Below, in pieces: positions 7,978 through 14,662 of a stretch of 34,672 nucleotides of DNA. Made by a program: the position numbers and the translations under genes. Each line of letters begins with the position of its first letter. Within the stretch, counting starts at the first letter, position 1. The notes beneath the pieces are model-generated. The model saw only the letters and a list, made by a program, of their open reading frames with translations. It made no database searches and was not told where the DNA came from. Source of the DNA: an uncultured Atopobiaceae bacterium (GTDB taxonomy: Bacteria > Actinomycetota > Coriobacteriia > Coriobacteriales > Atopobiaceae); NCBI GenBank assembly GCA_947626465.1, contig CANQSI010000003.1:1-34672 (forward strand), read 5' to 3'.

Positions 7978-9426
7978 CTACTTCGTCGCCGCCTCACTGA
8001 ACCGCTCGAGCCCGAGGGCGCGGGATGCCTTCACGAGCACGAGATCGCCAGGGCGAAGCACCCGAATGACGAGATCCGCCGCCTCGAGGGCGTCGGCGGC
8101 ACGGAGCACCCGGTCGTGGCCAAGCCCCATGATGGAAGCCGCCTCGGCCATGGTATCCGCGTCCTCGCCGCCCACGAAGCACACGAGGTCGGGCTTCACG
8201 GCGGCCACGTAGGCGCCCATGAGGCCGTGGAGGCGCGAGGCCTCGTCGCCAAGCTCGCCGACGGTGCCGAGCACCGCCACGCGCTTGCCTTCCGCCTTCA
8301 GGCTCGCAAGCGTGTCGAGCGCGGCGGCGAGCGAGGAAGGGCTCGCGTTGTAGGTGTCGTCGATCACCGTCCAGCCGCCGGGCGCCTCGATGACGCGCGC
8401 CCGCATGTCGGCCGAGCTCACCTGCCCGATGCGCTCTGCGGCGAGGGAGAGGGGAACGCCCACATGGCGCGCGACCGCGAGGGCGAGGAGCGCATCGACG
8501 ATGGCCTGCGAGCCGGTGAGCGAAAGCGCCACCGGCACCCTCTCGCCTCCCACCACGGCGCTGAAGCGCGCACGCCCCATGGCGTCGAGCTCGACGTCCT
8601 CGGCGCGAAGCGCATCCGCCTCACCCTCCCCCACCTCGATCGTCTCGAGGCCGAGCGGATCCGCGTAGCGCGCTTCGAGGTAGTCCGTGTAGTCGTCCGA
8701 CGAGGCGAGCACGAGGGCGGGTGAGACCTCCGGCGCCACCATAGGAGGCGTGGAGTTCGCGAGCACGGGCACGATCTCCGCCTTGGCATCGGCGATGGCC
8801 TCGCGCGAGCCGAGGTAGCCGATATGGCTCGTGCCGATGTTCGTGATCACGCCCACGCGAGGGCGCGCGCAGGAGGCGATGTGGGCGATCTCGCCAGGAT
8901 GGTTCATCCCCATCTCGCAGACGAGCACCTGCGTGTCCTCGGGAGCCGAGAGGATGGTGAGGGGCACGCCGATCACGGAGTTCAGGTTGCCCTTGTTCGC
9001 ATGCGTGGCGAAGCTTCCCGAAAGCGCCGCGAGGGTGAGGTCCTTCGTCGTGGTCTTCCCCACCGAGCCCGTGATGCCCACGCAGAGCCATCCGTGCCGC
9101 GCCCGCCAATCGCCCGCGAGGGCGAGCAGGAAGGCCGTGGGGTCGTCGTCTGCGGCGCGGAAGACGCAGGCGTGGTGCGCTTCGGCGAGGTCGAGGAGCT
9201 CCGCCGAGGGTTCGTCGGTGAGCACGACGGCGCCGGCTCCCGCCTCCACGGCGCCTGCCGCGAAGGCGTTGCCATCCACCCGCTCGCCCTTGAAGGCCAC
9301 GTAGGTCCCCCCGGGCTCGACCTCACGCGAATCGGTGACGACGCCGCGGATGGGCTGGGCGCAATCCCCATAGAGGAGCTCTGCCCGCGTGATCTCGGCC
9401 ACCTTCTCCGCAGGAAGCTCGAACAT
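7978..9426 (-). CDS. murF: UDP-MurNAc-tripeptide--D-alanyl-D-alanine ligase MurF
   Basis: MurF adds D-Ala-D-Ala to complete the UDP-MurNAc-pentapeptide. The 482 residues start with a uridine-binding domain (TDSREVEPGGTYVAFKGE at about 31-48). The ATP loop GSVGKTTTKD is at 120-129, followed by HANKGNLNSVIGVP, EMGMNHPGEI and VIDDTYNASPSS, all typical of MurF. In-frame TTG and GTG codons precede the ATG. I chose the ATG at 9426 because it shares a base with the ftsI TGA (TGATG) and has GGGGAG about seven bases upstream. It follows ftsI directly: murE, normally between them, is absent. Confidence 0.96.
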   Translation of the reverse strand: MFELPAEKVAEITRAELLYGDCAQPIRGVVTDSREVEPGGTYVAFKGERVDGNAFAAGAVEAGAGAVVLTDEPSAELLDLAEAHHACVFRAADDDPTAFLLALAGDWRARHGWLCVGITGSVGKTTTKDLTLAALSGSFATHANKGNLNSVIGVPLTILSAPEDTQVLVCEMGMNHPGEIAHIASCARPRVGVITNIGTSHIGYLGSREAIADAKAEIVPVLANSTPPMVAPEVSPALVLASSDDYTDYLEARYADPLGLETIEVGEGEADALRAEDVELDAMGRARFSAVVGGERVPVALSLTGSQAIVDALLALAVARHVGVPLSLAAERIGQVSSADMRARVIEAPGGWTVIDDTYNASPSSLAAALDTLASLKAEGKRVAVLGTVGELGDEASRLHGLMGAYVAAVKPDLVCFVGGEDADTMAEAASIMGLGHDRVLRAADALEAADLVIRVLRPGDLVLVKASRALGLERFSEAATK

Positions 9427-11405
9427 CACCAACTCCCCTCGTCGTAGCTTTCGTCGTAGCCGTCGTCGTAGTCGTCATAGTCGTCGTAGGAGGTGTCGGC
9501 GTCCGCATCGGAGTAGCCATCCGCCGCGCCGGCGTTTTCCGGATCCTCTGGGACCTCGGCGCCCTCGTCGCCTTCCGCGTCGGTCTCGACGGTGTAGTCG
9601 TCCACGTTCACCACGTTCACGTCCGTGTCGAAGACCACTTCCTCCGGACGATCCGGCGTGAGGGCGAGGTCGCGCGTTGCGCGCTGCATGAGGTTCGAGA
9701 AGATGGGCGCGCACGAATCGCCGCCGTGGAGCACGCCGCCATCCACGCCCACATAGCACACGACCTCGGCGTTCGGGATGCCCGCGAAGCCCACGAAGGA
9801 GGAGAACACCTCGTTTTTGAGGTAGCCGCCGTGCTCCGTGTCCGCCTTCTGCGCCGTGCCCGTCTTGCCGCCGATGGAGAAGCCCGGCACGCGCGCCGCA
9901 GTGGCGGTGCCCTCGTCGACGACGCTTCGCATCATCTGCGCCACGGCAGTGGCGGTCTTCGGGGTGACGGCGCGTGCACCTTGGGGCCACTCCACACGCT
10001 CGCTTCCCCTTTGGATGAGGAAGTGCGGCGTCACGAGCACGCCGTGGTTGCCGATCGCCGCCACCGCACGCATCACCTGGATGGGCGGCACGGAGTAGGC
10101 CTGGCCGAAGGACATGGAGTTCAGCGTCGTCGGATCGAACTGGTCCACCGACCGCACGATGCCCGAGGTCTCGCCCGGGAAGTCGATGCCCGTGGGCGAG
10201 CCGATGCCGAAGGCCTCGAGGCCCTTCGAGAGCCCCTCGGCGCCGATCGCCTGGCCCTCCATCATGGCGCCCACGTTCGAGGAGCGGCGAAGGATCTCGT
10301 TGGGGTTCATCGACATCGAGTACTCACGGCCATCGTCGTCTGAGACGTGGTCGTCGCCCGAGGGCAGCGAAGGCGGCACGTCCCACACCGTCTCCGTCGT
10401 GAAGGCGCCGGTTTCGAGGCCGATCGCGGCGGTGAGCACCTTCGACACGGAGCCCGGCTCGTAGCTGAGCGCGATCATCTGCGGGGTGGTGGCCTCGGGC
10501 GTCGCCTTCGAGGTGTCGCCTGCGGGCATGAGGGGCGACCAGCACATCGCGAGGATCTCGCCGGAATCGGGATCCATGATGCAGGCCATCGCGCCCTTCG
10601 CGCCGTATTGCGCGGGCGCCGCGGCGATTTCCTCCTCCGCGGCCTTTTGCACCTCGACGTCGATGGAGATCACGATGTCCTGCCCGTCGACGGCGGGCGT
10701 CTCGGTGTAGGCACCGCCAGCAACGGGAGTGCCGCCGTTTCCCACCTCCATCGAGCGATACCCGTCGGTGCCGGAGAGGATGTCGTCGTAGTAGTACTCG
10801 AGGCCGGTGATGCCATGTCCGTCGTCGCCCACGAGCCCGAGCACCTGGCCGGCCACGTCGCCGAAGGGATAGGTGCGCCGCACGTCGGGAAGCTCGTACA
10901 CGCCGGTTTGGTTCGTCTTCGCGAGCATCTCGAGGATCTTCTCGGCCGTCGAGCTGTCCACGCGGCGCGCCACGTAGGAGAACGTGGTCTCGGCGGAGAG
11001 GCTGTCGTGGTAGTCGCTCGGCTTTCCCCCGAGGTGGGCGGCGAGGATGTGGGCCACCTGCGCCTCGTTCTCGATCTCCATCGGGTTGCAGTAGAGTGTG
11101 GAGCACTTCTCGCTCGCGGCGAGCACGTTGCCGTTGCGGTCGTAGATCGTGCCACGACGCGCGGAGAGCGTCACCTGGTTGGTGGCACGCGCGCTGGCCA
11201 TGCTCGAGAGCTCGCCCGCCTGCACCACCTGCAGCTGCACGAGGCGCGCGCCGAGGATGCATACGAGCACGAGCGCCACCTTCGCAAGGAAGGTGACGCC
11301 ACGTGAAAGCTCCCTATCTTGGGTTTCGTCGAAGGACGAGCGCGCGCTGCGCCTCGATCTCGGAGAGCGGGCGGCACTTGGACGCGACGGATGACGGCGG
11401 GGCAC
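9426..11405 (-). CDS. ftsI: Division-specific penicillin-binding protein FtsI (PBP2x/PBP3 type)
   Basis: This class B transpeptidase crosslinks septal peptidoglycan with FtsW. The 659 residues have an Arg/Ser-rich cytoplasmic start, one membrane helix at about 39-58, the PBP dimerisation region beginning RRGTIYDRNG, and the transpeptidase domain. The catalytic motifs are present: SVSK at 319-322 (Ser319 nucleophile), SSN at 375-377 and KTG at 514-516. There are no PASTA repeats. After about residue 590 comes an extracytoplasmic acidic tail ending in Asp/Tyr repeats (DDYDDYDDGYDESYDE). The start is GTG, six bases past the ftsL stop. The gene ends in TGATG overlap with murF. The tail is the unusual part; the enzymatic core is ordinary. 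Confidence 0.95.
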   Translation of the reverse strand: MPRRHPSRPSAARSPRSRRSARSSFDETQDRELSRGVTFLAKVALVLVCILGARLVQLQVVQAGELSSMASARATNQVTLSARRGTIYDRNGNVLAASEKCSTLYCNPMEIENEAQVAHILAAHLGGKPSDYHDSLSAETTFSYVARRVDSSTAEKILEMLAKTNQTGVYELPDVRRTYPFGDVAGQVLGLVGDDGHGITGLEYYYDDILSGTDGYRSMEVGNGGTPVAGGAYTETPAVDGQDIVISIDVEVQKAAEEEIAAAPAQYGAKGAMACIMDPDSGEILAMCWSPLMPAGDTSKATPEATTPQMIALSYEPGSVSKVLTAAIGLETGAFTTETVWDVPPSLPSGDDHVSDDDGREYSMSMNPNEILRRSSNVGAMMEGQAIGAEGLSKGLEAFGIGSPTGIDFPGETSGIVRSVDQFDPTTLNSMSFGQAYSVPPIQVMRAVAAIGNHGVLVTPHFLIQRGSERVEWPQGARAVTPKTATAVAQMMRSVVDEGTATAARVPGFSIGGKTGTAQKADTEHGGYLKNEVFSSFVGFAGIPNAEVVCYVGVDGGVLHGGDSCAPIFSNLMQRATRDLALTPDRPEEVVFDTDVNVVNVDDYTVETDAEGDEGAEVPEDPENAGAADGYSDADADTSYDDYDDYDDGYDESYDEGSW

Positions 11406-11411
11406 CGTTGC

Positions 11412-11828
11412 CTAGCCTTCCTCGGGTCCTGCGAGCGGCGCGCCGGTGCCCACGTAGACCATCCCGAGGTTTTGCGTGGCGATGCGCTCGATGCGCTCGA
11501 AGGAAGAGAGTGCGCTGCTCTCCACCGCAAGCGACTGGACTTGCTCCCTCGCGTCCGCCACGTCGGCTTGGAGCTGGGCATTCTCGGAAAGCGCCTCCAC
11601 GCAGTAGACGGTGAGCTGCACGCGTGCCACGGCAAGGCCGGCGGCCACGGCGAGCACGACGAGAAACACCTTGAAGGCGCGCTTCCACGAGGGATCGAGG
11701 GCGGCTCGCGCCTTGCGGTCGAGGCCCTCGCCATCGATGAGCTCGAAAGACTTGCGCGGGAGGGCTTGTGGGGCCGCCGAGGGCGCAAAGGCGCGCTCCT
11801 CAGCGAGTGCTTGCCCGTGGGCTGCCAT
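11412..11828 (-). CDS. ftsL: FtsL/DivIC-like septum formation protein
   Basis: This is a small bitopic protein of 138 residues: a cytoplasmic segment of 50 residues, one membrane helix at about 51-70, then a coiled coil at about 76-105 (ALSENAQLQADVADAREQV), followed by FERIERIATQNLGMVYVG, the end signature shared by FtsL and DivIC. FtsL links FtsQ and FtsB/DivIC with FtsW-FtsI in the divisome. Its place between rsmH and ftsI is the standard ftsL position, although sequence alone barely separates FtsL from DivIC. The ATG at 11828 has a perfect AAGGAGG four bases upstream, the strongest ribosome site in the cluster. Confidence 0.85.
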   Translation of the reverse strand: MAAHGQALAEERAFAPSAAPQALPRKSFELIDGEGLDRKARAALDPSWKRAFKVFLVVLAVAAGLAVARVQLTVYCVEALSENAQLQADVADAREQVQSLAVESSALSSFERIERIATQNLGMVYVGTGAPLAGPEEG

Positions 11829-11832
11829 AGGT

Positions 11833-11839
11833 CCTCCTT
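11833..11839 (-). promoter_or_regulatory. Strong Shine-Dalgarno site for ftsL
   Basis: AAGGAGG on the minus strand lies four bases before the ftsL ATG at 11828. It fixes the start and gives ftsL its own strong initiation, independent of rsmH, from which it is separated by 140 bp. The flanking 12-bp hairpin ends seven bases upstream and leaves this site exposed. Confidence 0.8.
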
Positions 11840-11845
11840 GGTGGC

Positions 11846-11873
11846 CTTCGAGCCCCCGGGTGGGGGCTCGAAG
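11846..11873 (-). other. Perfect 12-bp hairpin upstream of ftsL
   Basis: Plus 11846-11857 and 11862-11873 are exact reverse complements around a four-base loop (plus GGGT). In the transcript this is a very stable stem between the repeat array and the ftsL ribosome site. No T run follows on the minus strand, so it is not a simple intrinsic terminator. It could pause polymerase, protect the downstream mRNA after processing, or cooperate with the C-rich repeats just upstream. Confidence 0.7.
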
Positions 11874-11876
11874 CGT

Positions 11877-11930
11877 GGTGCGTCGGTGGTGCGTTTACGC
11901 TGCGTTTTGGTGCGTTTGTGGTGCGTGTGC
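11877..11930 (-). repeat. Five tandem 10-11 bp repeats, C-rich and G-poor in the transcript
   Basis: Units begin at plus 11877, 11888, 11899, 11909 and 11920, with core GGTGCGT (the third is GCTGCGT), so the period is 11, 11, 10, 11. Read in the transcribed direction each unit carries ACGCACC or a close variant. The 54 transcribed bases contain 24 C, 20 A, 9 G and 1 T, an unstructured C-over-G stretch in an otherwise GC-balanced genome. It is too short and lacks spacers for CRISPR. Possible roles are a Rho utilisation site or an operator with helical phasing. Confidence 0.7.
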
Positions 11931-11949
11931 CCGCGGGCGAGCCCGCGGG
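11930..11949 (-). other. GC hairpin just after rsmH
   Basis: Plus 11930-11938 and 11941-11949 form a perfect 9-bp inverted repeat (CCCGCGGGC) separated by two bases. In practice this is an 8-bp stem with a four-base loop. It lies 20 bases past the rsmH stop in the direction of transcription and is followed by the C-rich repeats, not by a T run. Confidence 0.55.
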
Positions 11950-11968
11950 GGGTGCCTTGTATCTCCCG

Positions 11969-12925
11969 CTAGGCGATCGCTCGCTTGCGGGCGGCCCGGA
12001 GCTTGGCGCTTCGGGCCCTCGGGTTCGCCGCCACCTCCGCATCTCGCGGCGTGATCGGCCTTGGGGTGAGCACATCCACAATCGGCACGTTCCCGCACAC
12101 GCACACGCCGAGCTCGGGAGGGCAGGTGCACCCCCGTGCGAGCTCCTGGAACGCGTGCTTCACGATGCGATCCTCGAGCGAGTGGTAGGAGATCACCGCG
12201 ATGGTCCCGCCGGGAAGAAGCCAGCGGAGCGCGGCGTCGAGGCCCTTCTCGAGCGCCTCGAGCTCCCCGTTCACCTCGATGCGCAACGCCTGGAAGGTCT
12301 TCCTCGCGGGGTGGCGCTTCGCGCGCTCCCTCGCGGGATAGGCCGCGCGCACGAGATCGGCGAGCTCGGTCGTCGTCTCGATGGGCGCCTTCTCCCGTGC
12401 GCGCACGATAGCGGCGGCGATGGCCTTCGCGTGGCGCTCCTCGCCATAGGCGCCAAGGATCCGGACGAGGTCGGGCTGCGTATAGGTGTTGATGACCTCA
12501 GCTGCGGTTTTCGTGTGGTTGTCCGGATCCATGCGCATATCGAGAGGGGCCTCCTGCCTATAGGAGAACCCGCGCTCTGCCTCATCAAGCTCGGGCGATG
12601 AGACGCCGAGGTCCAAGAGGACGGCGTCGACGCCCGTGACGCAGGCGTCGAGAAGAATGCGATCGAGATCGGCGAAGGAGCCGTGCACGAGGAGCCGAGG
12701 CACCTCGGGCGCAGCCGCTTCCAGCGCGACCTTCGAGGCGGCAAGCGCCGAAGGATCGTGGTCGATGCCGATGACGAGGCCTTCTTCGCCGAGCGCGGGT
12801 GCGAGCGCACTCGCATGGCCGGCGCCGCCGAGGGTGCCGTCGACGTAGACCTGGCCTCGGGAGAGCGAGAGCAGCTCCCCCACTTCATCAAGCAGGACCG
12901 GTACGTGCCGATATGCGGATGTCAA
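11969..12925 (-). CDS. rsmH: 16S rRNA m4C1402 methyltransferase RsmH (MraW)
   Basis: RsmH methylates N4 of C1402 in 16S rRNA, in the ribosomal P site, using SAM. The 318 residues begin YRHVPVLLDEV, the family start. The SAM loop DGTLGGAGHASAL is at about 29-41, then VDAVLLDLGVSSPELDEAERGFSYR, and near the end GGTIAVISYHSLEDRIVKHAF. The start is TTG at 12925, chosen because the family motif follows at once and GAAGGGC lies five bases upstream (plus 12931-12937). It lies 19 bp after mraZ, the standard dcw arrangement. Confidence 0.96.
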   Translation of the reverse strand: MTSAYRHVPVLLDEVGELLSLSRGQVYVDGTLGGAGHASALAPALGEEGLVIGIDHDPSALAASKVALEAAAPEVPRLLVHGSFADLDRILLDACVTGVDAVLLDLGVSSPELDEAERGFSYRQEAPLDMRMDPDNHTKTAAEVINTYTQPDLVRILGAYGEERHAKAIAAAIVRAREKAPIETTTELADLVRAAYPARERAKRHPARKTFQALRIEVNGELEALEKGLDAALRWLLPGGTIAVISYHSLEDRIVKHAFQELARGCTCPPELGVCVCGNVPIVDVLTPRPITPRDAEVAANPRARSAKLRAARKRAIA

Positions 12926-12944
12926 GGTTCGCCCTTCAGGAGGC

Positions 12945-13376
12945 TCAGGCGTCGTAGAGGAGCGTCTGGAGCTTGGAGCGCATCTCCCTCTCCATCTGCT
13001 CCCAGCTCTGCTCGTTCCAGATCTCGAAGCGACGCTCGTTTCCCACCACCACGACCTGCTTGCCCGCCTTCACCCATTCGCGGTACTCCTCGGGCACCTT
13101 GCCCAGGCAGATGCGACCCGCGGAATCGATGTCGAGCTCGACGGTCGTGGCGTTGAGAAGACGCCTGAGGTCCTCTTGGGTGCGATTGCGGGGATTGAAG
13201 TCCGCGCCGAAGCGCTCCTCCACAAAGCTCGCGTGTTCGGCGGGGGTGAACCCGTAGAGCGACTCGCCCATGGGAAGGAGGCACACCTGATCGTCGAACT
13301 CCCGGCGAAACTCCGCCGGAAGCTTGAGCCGAAGCTTCGAGTCCACGGAGTGGCGCTTGGTGCCCATGAGATGCAT
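12945..13376 (-). CDS. mraZ: Transcriptional regulator MraZ
   Basis: MraZ is a ring-forming DNA-binding protein of two AbrB-like halves that controls its own dcw cluster. The 143 residues are normal length. The first half has HSVDSKLRLKLPAEFR and the second ELDIDSAGRICLGKVPEEY. The first copy of the usual DxKGR signature reads DSKLR, with Leu in place of Gly; the second, DSAGR, is closer to the norm. I chose ATG at 13376 because AAGGAGG lies six bases upstream. ATG at 13367 is a shorter alternative. The open frame extends further upstream but runs into the promoter. Confidence 0.94.
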   Translation of the reverse strand: MHLMGTKRHSVDSKLRLKLPAEFRREFDDQVCLLPMGESLYGFTPAEHASFVEERFGADFNPRNRTQEDLRRLLNATTVELDIDSAGRICLGKVPEEYREWVKAGKQVVVVGNERRFEIWNEQSWEQMEREMRSKLQTLLYDA

Positions 13377-13382
13377 GGCGCC

Positions 13383-13389
13383 CCTCCTT
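13383..13389 (-). promoter_or_regulatory. Shine-Dalgarno site for mraZ
   Basis: AAGGAGG on the minus strand lies six bases before ATG 13376. It decides the mraZ start against longer in-frame possibilities. Confidence 0.75.
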
Positions 13390-13449
13390 GCCCTCGGTGT
13401 TCGGCCCCCAACCAGGTCTTCGTCGAGAATCCGATCCCAACGCGTGCCC

Positions 13450-13478
13450 ATAGTAGGATCTGGAGGGCCATTTCGCAA
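13450..13478 (-). promoter_or_regulatory. dcw cluster promoter (PmraZ)
   Basis: On the minus strand TTGCGA (plus 13473-13478) and TACTAT (plus 13450-13455) are separated by exactly 17 bp, a good housekeeping-sigma promoter. Transcription would start near plus 13443, leaving a leader of about 65 bases before mraZ. This is the best promoter I can read in the window, and it lies exactly where the dcw operon should begin. Confidence 0.7.
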
Positions 13479-13501
13479 CACTTCGACCCACTTTTTCCCA
13501 C
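13477..13501 (-). promoter_or_regulatory. MraZ boxes: three phased GTGGG-type repeats
   Basis: On the minus strand GTGGG (plus 13497-13501), GTGGG (13487-13491) and GTGTT (13477-13481) are spaced exactly 10 bp apart. AATGG around 13468-13472 may be a degenerate fourth. MraZ is known to bind short GTG-core direct repeats in this spacing upstream of its own gene (TGGG-type in E. coli, AAAGTG-type in mollicutes), and AAAGTGG occurs here. The last box overlaps the -35, which suits repression, while the others sit just upstream. Confidence 0.75.
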
Positions 13502-13712
13502 CAAACGGCTAAACAGAGGCAATTATGCCCCACGAGAAAGCCATTTCCGCTGGCAGATGGGGGTGTTGCATGGTGGGAGGCCCAGATCAACCCCAGGTGG
13601 AGCACGCAGGGGGCTTCTGGGAAAACCGCAGCGTAGAGTGCCTGGGCTTCGAGCTCCTCGCCTCCCGGCCCAGCACGCGAAACGCCGTCCCCGGCGCCTG
13701 CCAGCCAGGCGG
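13502..13712. other. Gap between xerD and the mraZ operator
   Basis: Together with the mraZ leader this forms the longest gene-free stretch of the window (13377-13712). On the minus strand just past xerD there are two small GC stems (plus 13696-13710, and 13683-13696 followed by TTT) that may be a weak terminator. Otherwise I see no gene, repeat or further promoter. Confidence 0.4.
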
Positions 13713-14645
13713 CTATTCGCCCGCGCGCGGATGGCTGGTGTAGTACTCCTCGGCGAGGTGCGTGAGGTCGAGGTGCGTATAGCGCTGTGTGGTGGAGATG
13801 TCGGCATGGCCGAGCAACTCCTGGACGCTTCGTAGGTCCGCCCCGCCTTCGATGAGGTGCGTGGCGAAGGAGTGCCGAAGCGTGTGGGGATGGAGCCCCT
13901 CGATGCCGGCTATTCGCCCCGCACGCTCGACGATGGCATGCACCGCCTGGCGCGTGAGGCGCCCGCCGTGGACGTTCAGGAAGAGGGCCCCGGTGGGCTT
14001 CCGCGCGTTCACGAGCTCGCCTCGCCACCTCGCCACGTAGTCGCCGATCTGCGCCTTCAGGCTCGGGAGCACCGGGACGATGCGCTCCTTGTCGCCCTTC
14101 CCGCGCACGAGCACGAGGTCGCCATCGTCAAAGAACGAGAGGAGATCGAGCCCGCAGAGCTCCGACACGCGAAGGCCCAGCTCGTAGAGACACCAGATGA
14201 TGGTGCGGTCGCGCTGGCCGGCGGCGCTTTGGGGCCATGGCTGGTCGAGGAGGCGCTGCGCCTCGTCGATGGTGAGCACGTCCGGCAGGTACTGCGCGCG
14301 CCTCATCGGCGCCACGCGCGTGGGCGCCACCTCCGCCACCATCCCCTCCTGCGCGAGGAACCGCTGGAAACCCTTCACGGCACAGACGGCGCGGTCGATC
14401 GAACTCGGCGCCAAGCCGCGCGCACGCAAGCTCGCCGCGTGCTCCTCGAGGAGACGCGAGGAGAGGCCTTCGGGGTCTTCCACGCCGCGCTCGCCGAGCC
14501 AATCGAGGTAGCGCATGAGATCGCGATCGTAGGCGGCGCAGGTGGCATCGGAGCGCCCGCCCACCGCAAGCGCGTCGATATAGGCCAATCGGGCGTCTTC
14601 CAGCGCGTTTCCCGGCCGCGGCTCCCTTTCCCGCTTCTTGGCCAC
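13713..14645 (-). CDS. xerD: Tyrosine recombinase XerD-like
   Basis: This site-specific recombinase resolves chromosome dimers at dif before division. The 310 residues are typical for XerC/XerD: a SAM-like N-terminal core-binding domain at about 13-105 and the catalytic domain at about 120-300. All six catalytic residues are visible: Arg159 (GLRVSEL), Lys183 (RGKGDKER), His254 and Arg257 (HTLRHSFATHL), His280 (ELLGHADI) and Tyr289 (TQRYTHL). GTG at 14645 is the best start for family length and lies 17 bp past the pyrG stop. No integration signs flank it, so it is the housekeeping enzyme. XerC versus XerD cannot be settled from one copy. Confidence 0.9.
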   Translation of the reverse strand: MAKKREREPRPGNALEDARLAYIDALAVGGRSDATCAAYDRDLMRYLDWLGERGVEDPEGLSSRLLEEHAASLRARGLAPSSIDRAVCAVKGFQRFLAQEGMVAEVAPTRVAPMRRAQYLPDVLTIDEAQRLLDQPWPQSAAGQRDRTIIWCLYELGLRVSELCGLDLLSFFDDGDLVLVRGKGDKERIVPVLPSLKAQIGDYVARWRGELVNARKPTGALFLNVHGGRLTRQAVHAIVERAGRIAGIEGLHPHTLRHSFATHLIEGGADLRSVQELLGHADISTTQRYTHLDLTHLAEEYYTSHPRAGE

Positions 14646-14662
14646 ACGTGCCCCAGGCGCCG

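Noticed and set aside
11877-11930. Repeat array as a possible CRISPR
   Set aside because: Units are 10-11 bp with no spacers and no cas genes nearby.
13713-14645. XerD-like recombinase as a phage or element integrase
   Set aside because: No repeat, tRNA or cargo gene borders it, and its length and neighbours fit the housekeeping Xer enzyme.
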